From: a virus
Virus record (IMG/VR): IMGVR_UViG_3300036832_000156
Location: 1 to 23,072 of that record
Direction: 5' to 3' (one strand)
DNA: 23,072 bases
In this document: in pieces, positions 15,213-21,287 of the stretch
Layout of the letters: every line of letters begins with the position of its first letter
Numbering within the stretch: the stretch's first letter is position 1
Program-made: the position numbers and the translations under genes
Notes under the pieces: generated by a model
The model's database searches: none
What the model was told of the DNA's origin: nothing
Seen by the model: the letters and a program-made list of their open reading frames with translations, nothing else

Positions 15213-15386
15213 CTATTCCGTATCGCTCATCAGCCGACTGGTAAAGACAGTGTCCAGGTAGCCAGTGGCTCCCAGGAAGCTGGGGTCTTGGCCGACTGTG
15301 CCGAGCATCGACTCCACTAGGGAGGGTGGCTGGTCATTGGTGGCGATTACGTCAAACGATGGACCGAAGGCGGTTGACATGCTCAT
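15213..15386 (-). CDS. Tiny protein ending the head operon
   Basis: A 57-residue protein starting MSMSTAFGPSFDVIATNDQP and containing SLVESMLGTVGQDPSFLGA. Its ATG overlaps the TGA of the 152-residue gene (ATGA), the coupling used throughout this operon, which is the main reason to call it. Its TAG stop abuts the TAG stop of the rightward collagen gene with no base between. No membrane segment, cysteine or known motif is present. Probably a minor virion or assembly protein by location; the function is unknown. Confidence 0.6.
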   Translation of the reverse strand: MSMSTAFGPSFDVIATNDQPPSLVESMLGTVGQDPSFLGATGYLDTVFTSRLMSDTE

Positions 15387-15841
15387 GGGGCCACCGACAT
15401 TTGCACCGTCACCGTGAGTTGGGCGTTGGTTGCGGGAATCGGCCCAACGACACTCAGGACCGTGACGGGGTAGGTGAGATATGTCCCCCCATCAGTACTC
15501 GGACCAGTCATGTTCACCAACATCACGCTGGACTTGTTGGCATTAGAGATCTTCGTCGTCCCGTAGGAAGGGTCACTATCCACTAGAACAGACGGGAAGC
15601 TCAGGCCACTGTTGCTGGTCTTGCTCACGGCCATGACCGACGCCGACATGTCCCAACTGTTGAGGTTGATCTTTCCAGAGGCAGGACCGGACTGTGGTGT
15701 GTACTGGTAGCTGTACTGGTTGGTGAAGGTGTAGGCGGCATTGAAGATCTCCGTGATGATCGACCTGAGATCAGCCGCACTGATCTGCCCAGTGGTGTTG
15801 TCCGGTAACAACGCCAGAATCTGGTTCAACGTCATGGGCAT
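15383..15841 (-). CDS. Small virion protein of unknown function
   Basis: A 152-residue protein. The N-terminus, LNQILALLPDNTTGQISAAD followed by LRSIITEIFNAAY, is a motif I recall from N-termini of phage surface or fibre-like proteins, where it forms a short helical attachment segment. The remainder is beta-rich with Ser/Thr/Asn-rich strands and few charges (KINLNSWDMSASVMAVSK, YLTYPVTVLSVVG), suggesting a decoration or fibre-like protein. It follows the 131-residue gene by four bases with no clear Shine-Dalgarno. Role inferred from composition and location in the head operon only. Confidence 0.55.
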   Translation of the reverse strand: MPMTLNQILALLPDNTTGQISAADLRSIITEIFNAAYTFTNQYSYQYTPQSGPASGKINLNSWDMSASVMAVSKTSNSGLSFPSVLVDSDPSYGTTKISNANKSSVMLVNMTGPSTDGGTYLTYPVTVLSVVGPIPATNAQLTVTVQMSVAP

Positions 15842-15845
15842 GGCG

Positions 15846-16241
15846 TCAGCTTAAATTTTTGCTATAGGAGCCTGCCGAGATGCTGAAGGTGTCCCCTAAG
15901 TTGCAGGTCTTGTTCGTGCTCAGAAGTCCGAACCAACGCCGGGTGGTGCCGTTGGCGTCGTACTCTTCCACGCCTCCGACTGTGCAAGCAGGCATATTGA
16001 CATAGGTCAGCGTGTTGCTCGACGTGATGGCACCACCCGAGGGGGCGGCGAACTGGATGGCCTTACGAACATAGCCCGCACCCACCACTTCGCTCCCCGG
16101 CGTCGTGGCTGTGCTGGGGGTAGTGATAGTTATCAGAGCCACAAGCTGGGTGCCAAGGCCACCGGACACAGGAGTGAAGGCAGCCTGGCCCGAAGACGCC
16201 GCCAGGATGTTATTCGCTTCGGTGGTGGTCAGGTTGGCCGT
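15846..16241 (-). CDS. Small virion protein with apparent ACG start
   Basis: A 131-residue protein when read from an ACG at 16241. Residues 1-24 (M/T-ANLTTTEANNILAASSGQ...) join smoothly to the rest: GSEVVGAGYVRKAIQFAAPS, TVGGVEEYD, GLLSTNKTCNLGDTFSISAG. This resembles a recurrent phage virion protein pattern (N-terminal helix, 'G.E..G.GY.R..v.F' and 'GDtf.i.aG'). The first conventional start, a GTG at 16169, would remove the conserved helix and has no Shine-Dalgarno. In contrast, a strong AAGGAGG (16252-16246) sits four bases before the ACG. Between the frame's upstream stop and 16169 there is no ATG, GTG or TTG. Coding is fairly sure; the start is inference. Confidence 0.6.
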   Translation of the reverse strand, partial: TANLTTTEANNILAASSGQAAFTPVSGGLGTQLVALITITTPSTATTPGSEVVGAGYVRKAIQFAAPSGGAITSSNTLTYVNMPACTVGGVEEYDANGTTRRWFGLLSTNKTCNLGDTFSISAGSYSKNLS

Positions 16242-16579
16242 GACTCCTCCTTGGTGTAGTCGAACTCCGGGGAGGTGATCCCATGGACCTCAAAGAGTTC
16301 AGCCAGGTACTCCCTGGGAGGGTTCTGCAAGAACTCGTTGAACCTCTCACCCGGCTCCAACGCATCGTCGTCGTTCAACGCCACCCGGGCGTGCTTCATG
16401 GCGGTCTGACAAAGCTCACAGCCATCCGAAGCGCAGCACTGGACGTGCTTGGTGATCGATAAATCAACCGGTTGCTTTGAAATCGGGTGAGTGAAAGCCA
16501 CGTAATTGGTGTGATGCCCGTGACTATCTGTCAATTCACACTTGGCACATTGACGCTCGATGCGCTCACCCTCAGCCAT
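16229..16579 (-). CDS. Cysteine-rich zinc-binding head-operon protein
   Basis: A 116-residue protein with CAKCELTDSHGHHTNYVAF at 11-29, then HVQCCASDGCELC at about 45-57. The two CxxC pairs, an extra cysteine and several histidines make one or two zinc sites likely. The rest is acidic and helical, with REYLAELFEVHGI near the C-terminus. Proteins with this CxxC...DS...H..CC...GC..C layout occur next to capsid genes in actinophages as I recall them; their function is not known. It is coupled to the upstream gene by TGATG, and its end overlaps the next gene's start region by 13 bases. Confidence 0.65.
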   Translation of the reverse strand: MAEGERIERQCAKCELTDSHGHHTNYVAFTHPISKQPVDLSITKHVQCCASDGCELCQTAMKHARVALNDDDALEPGERFNEFLQNPPREYLAELFEVHGITSPEFDYTKEESRPT

Positions 16580-17106
16580 CAGTGGTAGACCACCCCCCGG
16601 CTATCGAGCCAGTTATAAAGATCCCGGGGGACACGGTAACGACGGCCTCGTAAGAAGGTGTAGCTGGTGCCCGCTCCGTAGGTCATGTCCTCGATGTCGG
16701 TATTGACCCTGATGACCCGCCACTCGTCCTCTACCACCATGGGTTCCGGACCCAGGTCTTGGACCTCCATGGCGTTGGGCGTCTGGACCTTGGGCACCTT
16801 CTTCATCTCCATGTCCTGGAGATCCTTCATGGGGTCATAACCGGGCACCACGTTGGTGGGGTCCAGGACGGGGTCATCCTCCACCGTCACGGGCTGGCTG
16901 AGGGACTCGATGCGGGCCTGGGCCTCCGGTGACATCTCCACCACCTGACCGGAGGAGGGGTCGAAGACCCCTTCCTCCTCGATCACGGTGTCGACTTGGT
17001 TGACCAGGCCGACTTCTTGCTGGCGCTGAGCCAGTACCTGGGCGTTCTCCTCAGCCAGACGCTCTCGCTGCTGGCCGGTGAAGTCGCCTCGTTGCGCTCT
17101 CGGCAT
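16579..17106 (-). CDS. Conserved head-operon protein downstream of capsid
   Basis: A 175-residue protein three bases after the capsid stop. The N-terminal half is a charged, Gln/Glu-rich helix and an acidic, Pro-containing segment (likely disordered). The C-terminal 50 residues are compact: EWRVIRVNTDIEDMTYGAG, then YTFLRGRRYRVPRDLYNWLD and GVVYH. That end (F..Gr.Y.VPr.l...L...G.v) recurs in proteins downstream of phage major capsid genes as I recall them. Its role is not established; a connector or head-completion function is plausible by position. No Shine-Dalgarno lies in the short gap, so it is probably translated by coupling. Confidence 0.6.
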   Translation of the reverse strand: MPRAQRGDFTGQQRERLAEENAQVLAQRQQEVGLVNQVDTVIEEEGVFDPSSGQVVEMSPEAQARIESLSQPVTVEDDPVLDPTNVVPGYDPMKDLQDMEMKKVPKVQTPNAMEVQDLGPEPMVVEDEWRVIRVNTDIEDMTYGAGTSYTFLRGRRYRVPRDLYNWLDSRGVVYH

Positions 17107-17109
17107 CGA

Positions 17110-18120
17110 TCAGTTGGTCCAAGCCTGGACCACGCTCTGATCGGTGATGAGGCCAAAACCCCATATCGAGTACCAACACAGGGCATGCTCACGACCGAAG
17201 TCCAGCACCCCACCGTCACGAAGCTCGACGGGGAGGGCGATGGCGTGGCCGAAGGCATTGTCGCCCAGGTAGAGCGCACCGTGGGTGACGCCAGCGTTGC
17301 CCTGGCCGGTGCCACCAGCGGGACCAGCACCAGGGGCGTACTGACGCACCTGGGTTGTCTCGATGTACACCACGTCGTTGAGCCGCCCGATCTCCCCGAT
17401 CATGAAATTACCCGGTGCTGCATATTTTGTCATTTCGATGAATTCCGGGTTATCTCGTATCCTACGAGACTGATGCGGGTCGATGAAGCACACGTATGTC
17501 TCACCGATGCGAGGGACGTTCTTGGTCGCCAGCGTTTCGACCGCATCCTTGGTCACGTTGACGCTCATGTACTGGGTGCCAGCCAGGGCGGCGTAGTTGG
17601 CAGCCACCACGCCCTGGTCGTAGGGCGAGAGCGGAGTGATGGCACCAGTCGGCAGGGTGTAGCCGAAGATGGTGCTGGAGGACTGGTACAGGGTGTCCCG
17701 GGCGCTGCCGTCCAGGTACTTCGCCATGTTCCTCCCGAGCAGGCGTGAGGACGAAGCCATCACGTCATCGAAGGAAGCGTTGAGCAGTAGCTCACTCACG
17801 GCCACGGCGTAGCCCTGCTCAGCCACGGTGATGGCGTACTGGCTGGCCGTGAGGGCAGCGGTCTGCATGCGGACACCTTCAACCAACTGCGTGGCGTCAC
17901 CCAGGTTATTATAACGCATGAAGTTCACTTGAAGGCCAGGTTGTATACCGAGTTCCGTCTTCTTTACAGCAAACTGCTCGAAACGCAGTACGGGCATGCT
18001 CTGGAACAATATCTCTTTGCTCCAAATGACCTGGATAGCCGGGGAAAGCTGTGAGTTCGTACCCGGGTACCCGGTTGGCGACGCACTCAGCAGCGGGGTT
18101 CCAGTGATGCTGGAGGGCAT
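17110..18120 (-). CDS. Major capsid protein, probably N4 gp56-like
   Basis: A 336-residue protein following the scaffold gene. It has the pattern of N4-gp56-type capsid proteins: an N-terminal helix region with VIWSKEILFQSMPVLRFEQF, the strand GLQVNFMRYNNLGDATQLVEG, then AEQGYAVAVSELLLNASFDD, and a C-terminal domain with YVCFIDPHQSRRIRDNPEF and GEIGRLNDVVYIETTQVRQY. The fold is expected to be HK97-like and to build the icosahedral shell. It has the best Shine-Dalgarno in the window, TAAGGAGGT eight bases before the ATG, consistent with high expression. Two AT-richer patches (about 17400-17470 and 17900-18060) stand out from the rest of the gene. Confidence 0.88.
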   Translation of the reverse strand: MPSSITGTPLLSASPTGYPGTNSQLSPAIQVIWSKEILFQSMPVLRFEQFAVKKTELGIQPGLQVNFMRYNNLGDATQLVEGVRMQTAALTASQYAITVAEQGYAVAVSELLLNASFDDVMASSSRLLGRNMAKYLDGSARDTLYQSSSTIFGYTLPTGAITPLSPYDQGVVAANYAALAGTQYMSVNVTKDAVETLATKNVPRIGETYVCFIDPHQSRRIRDNPEFIEMTKYAAPGNFMIGEIGRLNDVVYIETTQVRQYAPGAGPAGGTGQGNAGVTHGALYLGDNAFGHAIALPVELRDGGVLDFGREHALCWYSIWGFGLITDQSVVQAWTN

Positions 18121-18128
18121 CCTGTCCT

Positions 18129-18137
18129 ACCTCCTTA
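18129..18137 (-). promoter_or_regulatory. Strong ribosome-binding site of the major capsid gene
   Basis: TAAGGAGGT on the minus strand, eight bases before the capsid ATG, in a 39-base gap after the scaffold stop. Most genes in this operon have no gap at all, so an independent and strong initiation site here fits the need for hundreds of capsid copies. The AT-richer leader just upstream could also hold an RNA-processing site, but none can be shown. Confidence 0.8.
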
Positions 18138-18159
18138 TTTGGGGTTTTCGGGTACTACC

Positions 18160-18945
18160 TCATTGCCTACGGCTGATGGATGCCGCTCGCAACAAGTTCT
18201 CTCGTTCAGCAGCGTATTCCTCTGGAGTCATGGCCTTGAGTTCATCCGCCGTATACGTGCGTGTGGCCCCAGCAGTTTCCATGGGACCGACTGGAGGCGC
18301 AGTGACACCCACAGTTGGTCTTGTGGAGTTGACCTTCCGTAAACCGTCCACCACATTGTTGCGAATGAGGTCGGTTTTTTGCATGAGCAGGTTGATCGAG
18401 GCGTCGATCTCTTCGGGGCTATTTCCGGCGACAAGATCTCGCAGTTCCTCTGCGATTTTGTCACCGTCCTGAGCCATACGCTGGGCCAGGTAGGTCTGAA
18501 GGGAGGCGTGGCGGCGCTCCTGGTCAAGGATGGCAAGGGCGTTTTCCCTGGCCTTGCGCTCCTCTTCCAGCTTCTGCTCCCACTCCTGATCCTTCTTCTG
18601 GATCAGGTCACGAAGCTCCATCTCCTCTTCTTCTTTTTTCTTCTGCGCCTTGGCAGTCTCCCGCTGGAGCTTTTCTTCCGCCTTCTGGCGGTCCTCAGCC
18701 TCCTTGCGGTACTGGGCCAACTCATTCTGGAGTTCGTCAGCCCGCTGCTGCTCTGCGGCGTAGCGGGCACGCTCCTCCTGGCGGATGCGCTCGACATCCT
18801 CCGTGGTGAATGCCTGGGGCGGCTCGCCACTGCGCTGTTGGCGTGGGGGCTGGGCCGGTGGCTCAGCCGGGACGGTGATGGTGGTACCGGGATCAGGTGG
18901 CTGTGGCTCACCTTCAGGCTGGTTCTCTGGTTCGGTGACGGTCAT
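18160..18945 (-). CDS. Capsid scaffold protein
   Basis: A 261-residue protein between portal and capsid genes, the standard scaffold position. Residues 1-45 are Pro/Glu-rich and disordered. About 50-165 form a long, highly charged coiled coil (TEDVERIRQEERARYAAEQQ through EEEEMELRDLIQKKDQEWEQ). About 165-215 are helical (ASLQTYLAQRMAQDGDKIAE), and the C-terminus contains ADELKAMTPEEYAAERENLL, a typical short capsid-binding helix. It would guide prohead assembly and then leave. No protease gene is visible in the window. The ATG overlaps the portal stop (TAATG). Confidence 0.87.
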   Translation of the reverse strand: MTVTEPENQPEGEPQPPDPGTTITVPAEPPAQPPRQQRSGEPPQAFTTEDVERIRQEERARYAAEQQRADELQNELAQYRKEAEDRQKAEEKLQRETAKAQKKKEEEEMELRDLIQKKDQEWEQKLEEERKARENALAILDQERRHASLQTYLAQRMAQDGDKIAEELRDLVAGNSPEEIDASINLLMQKTDLIRNNVVDGLRKVNSTRPTVGVTAPPVGPMETAGATRTYTADELKAMTPEEYAAERENLLRAASISRRQ

Positions 18946-20714
18946 TACGCCTTCTCATCCTCCTCCGGGAGTCGTCGTTGGGGCAGAGTTGTGCCGTGGG
19001 CCAGGGTGACGATCCGCTGGAACATCTTCTTCACGTCCTCGCTGTCCTCCAGGTTGATCCCTGGCAGGGAGCCGATCTTGGCCTGTGGGGCACTGTTTAC
19101 ACCTGGACCGCCCGCCGACTTCACACCCCCGTTGGGACTCCCGTTGCTCTTGCCGTTGCCATTTCCGCCATTTTGGGGTGGTGGTGGGATTGGCTGTGGA
19201 CCCTCCGGGCTGACCATGCCGGTCATGTTGGCCACCAGGGATGCCACCTGGGCCTTCAGTAGCTCCAGGGCGGCTTGCTGTTCGGCGTCATCAAGTAGCT
19301 CCTTGAAAAGCTCCTGGAGCTTCTCGTCCGGGAACTCCTCGCCAAGCTCCACCATCGCACCACGCTTGGACTCCAGGCCCAACTGCATCTTGACCATTAG
19401 CTCGTTGAGCAGCACCAGCTTGTCCACTGGAAGCGGGGGCTGGAAGCTGACCACCGACTCGTAGGTGATCGGGTCCATGGGGTCCAACAGGGGCTGCTGG
19501 TCGTCCCGCAGGGGCGGGTCGAACGTCGGGTTGTAGACCAGAGTCTCAGGCTCTTTCATAAACAGCGTCTTCAGGGCGAGCCGGTTGACCTCAGAGAACC
19601 CTTCTCCGTACTGGGTTTCCTTGAGGTGGAAGCGATTCATCAACGGCTGATACTGGATCGCCAGGGCCACGCCCGAGGTGTTGGAGATGGCCTGCTCCTC
19701 GCCCAGGGCGGTCACGGGAACACCGGTCATCTCATGCATGGCCCGCTTGAGCACGTCCAGTAGCTTGATGGCCTCCTCGATGCCCCTGGGGTCGAAGAGC
19801 AGGTTCTCCACCTTGGCATCCTTGTTGGGGATGCTCCAGGTCTGATGGGTGCCTTTTTCCAGGTTGGCTGCCCGAGCACCAATCACTACTGTGACCGGCG
19901 CAGCGTGGTAGTTGACGATATCGCAGATATCTGTGGCTACCTCATTGTAGGTTCTGTTGAGAACAGTGATGTCCTGTATATCAGGCATTCCCCACGGTGA
20001 GGAGGCGATGGGCAGGTTGGAGATGTGGACGATAGGTATCTCTCCCAAGGGATTTTCCCTGGAATCTATAAGCTCGTCGTTCACATATTCCTCAATCTGG
20101 TTCTCGGTAAGTAGCTCAGTATAGGTGAATACCTGCCTTGTTCCCTCCTGAGTTGTCCCCCAAAAACGGTACTTGAGCTTGAATCTAATCAGTCTTTTGC
20201 GATCATGTGGATGCCATTCCGGGAAGGCATATGCGCTGTTGATGGGCAGGATACGCACTCGACCTGGGTGAGACATCCCGGCAGGGTCGACCCATGGCTC
20301 CTCGTAGGCCACCTTGATGAAGGAGTCCCCGGTCACGCTGCCCATGGACCCGATCTCCCACAGCAGGGAGTCCTTCTGGTTGTCCTTCTCCCATATGCGC
20401 TGGAGCCGGGTAGGGACTATCGCTCCGGTGGTGTCAGGCGACCGGAACTTCACACCCTTGCCGAAGACGAAGTTGGTGGTGAAGTCACTGAGGGCACGGG
20501 TCCAGTTGAAGGTGAGTTGCGGGTCACCCAGGTCTGGTCGCTGTGCCCAGTGATAGCCCAGGTAGAAGGCCCAGTTCATGGCGTACCGGCTGAGCCTGGG
20601 GCCGTGGACCTCAAACTCCTCGTCGGCCAGTTCCACCAGCCCGAGCGGGCTGATCTGGATCGTCAGGTCTGACGATGCCGCTCTATAGCTGGGGGATTGA
20701 AACTGGATCGACAC
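18945..20714 (-). CDS. Portal protein, SPP1 gp6-like
   Basis: A 589-residue protein of the size and layout of SPP1-gp6-like portals, which form the dodecameric DNA channel at one capsid vertex. Features include NWTRALSDFTTNFVFGKGVK in the N-terminal wing, GDSFIKVAYEEPW, NPLGEIPIVHISNLPIASSP (the NPLG.IPIVH motif is typical), DIQDITVLNRTYNEVATDIC, and MTGVPVTALGEEQAISNTSG followed by a helix of the stem. A Pro/Gly/Asn-rich segment lies at about 515-560. The GTG start overlaps the upstream TAG (TAGTG), with AGGGG just before it. The region around 19900-20200 is AT-richer than the rest. Confidence 0.9.
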   Translation of the reverse strand: MSIQFQSPSYRAASSDLTIQISPLGLVELADEEFEVHGPRLSRYAMNWAFYLGYHWAQRPDLGDPQLTFNWTRALSDFTTNFVFGKGVKFRSPDTTGAIVPTRLQRIWEKDNQKDSLLWEIGSMGSVTGDSFIKVAYEEPWVDPAGMSHPGRVRILPINSAYAFPEWHPHDRKRLIRFKLKYRFWGTTQEGTRQVFTYTELLTENQIEEYVNDELIDSRENPLGEIPIVHISNLPIASSPWGMPDIQDITVLNRTYNEVATDICDIVNYHAAPVTVVIGARAANLEKGTHQTWSIPNKDAKVENLLFDPRGIEEAIKLLDVLKRAMHEMTGVPVTALGEEQAISNTSGVALAIQYQPLMNRFHLKETQYGEGFSEVNRLALKTLFMKEPETLVYNPTFDPPLRDDQQPLLDPMDPITYESVVSFQPPLPVDKLVLLNELMVKMQLGLESKRGAMVELGEEFPDEKLQELFKELLDDAEQQAALELLKAQVASLVANMTGMVSPEGPQPIPPPPQNGGNGNGKSNGSPNGGVKSAGGPGVNSAPQAKIGSLPGINLEDSEDVKKMFQRIVTLAHGTTLPQRRLPEEDEKA

Positions 20715-20917
20715 TAAGCCCCTGTCCTACGGGCCTTCACCCTGGCCTTGGAGGCGGCTGCCAACGTGGCCGAGCGGCGTGCTTTCGACTCTTGGTTGAC
20801 GCCATGCTTGAGGTACGACTCTGCCGCCCTGGCTCCTGGCGTGGCGTAGGAAGGAGTCGAACGCCGTCCTTCACTACGCCGGTCGTTGAAGAGGGGAGGG
20901 GCATCTTCACCGTTCAT
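20714..20917 (-). CDS. Tiny basic protein before the portal
   Basis: A 67-residue protein, MNGEDAPPLFNDRRSEGRRS at the start and a strongly basic helical end (QESKARRSATLAAASKARVK). The frame stays open to 21142, but the ATG at 20917 overlaps the TGA of the preceding small gene (TGATG), so it was chosen. The LFNDRR motif is shared with the small protein at 21090 (LWNDRRD). The basic composition could suit nucleic-acid or scaffold contacts, but nothing proves it. Function unknown. Confidence 0.6.
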   Translation of the reverse strand: MNGEDAPPLFNDRRSEGRRSTPSYATPGARAAESYLKHGVNQESKARRSATLAAASKARVKARRTGA

Positions 20918-21093
20918 CGAGGCCGGTCCCTCCGCATCTGGAGATAGTCGAGATGCGTCATGGGCAGCTTGCGCCGCTGTGCGTTCTTCTTCACGGCGGC
21001 GACCACCCGCTGATCCTGGAGGCCCGCCGACTGTGCCGCTATGGCAGCATGACGAGGCTGGAAGCGGTGTAGCTGAGAGGTGTCGCCAGTCAT
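20914..21093 (-). CDS. Tiny basic protein of unknown function
   Basis: A 59-residue protein starting MTGDTSQLHRFQPRHAAIAA, with a basic stretch VVAAVKKNAQRRKLP and an end THLDYLQMRRDRPR. Its ATG overlaps the TGA of the gene before it, and its TGA overlaps the ATG of the gene after it, which is the main evidence for coding. Pro- and Arg-containing, without membrane segments or cysteines. No family recognised. Confidence 0.55.
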   Translation of the reverse strand: MTGDTSQLHRFQPRHAAIAAQSAGLQDQRVVAAVKKNAQRRKLPMTHLDYLQMRRDRPR

Positions 21094-21287
21094 TTAGGGC
21101 CGGTGGGCTTGCCGCCCCGGTAGACGCCCTCCAGGGCACCACCCAGTTGACTCATGCTGGGCGCACGACCTCCCTCTCGTCGGGGCGAAGACGCCAGGGG
21201 GCTGGCATGAGGGTCACGCCGGTCGTTCCACAGGGTGTCCACGTCCATGTAGTCGACCGGCACACCTTTTACCTTGGACTGCTTCAT
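21090..21287 (-). CDS. Tiny protein with NDRR motif
   Basis: A 65-residue protein: MKQSKVKGVPVDYMDVDTLW leads to NDRRDPHASPLASSPRREGG, and the end is Gly/Lys-rich. The ATG overlaps the stop of the 594-residue gene (ATGA), and its own TGA overlaps the next ATG. The LWNDRRD stretch parallels LFNDRRS in the small protein at 20714, so the two may derive from one another or bind the same partner. Likely a minor head or assembly protein by place. Function unknown. Confidence 0.6.
   Translation of the reverse strand: MKQSKVKGVPVDYMDVDTLWNDRRDPHASPLASSPRREGGRAPSMSQLGGALEGVYRGGKPTGPK

Noticed and set aside
20918-21142. Longer 142-residue version of the small gene before the portal
   Set aside because: It would cover the 59-residue gene in another phase. 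The ATG at 20917 fits the operon's stop-start overlap rule.
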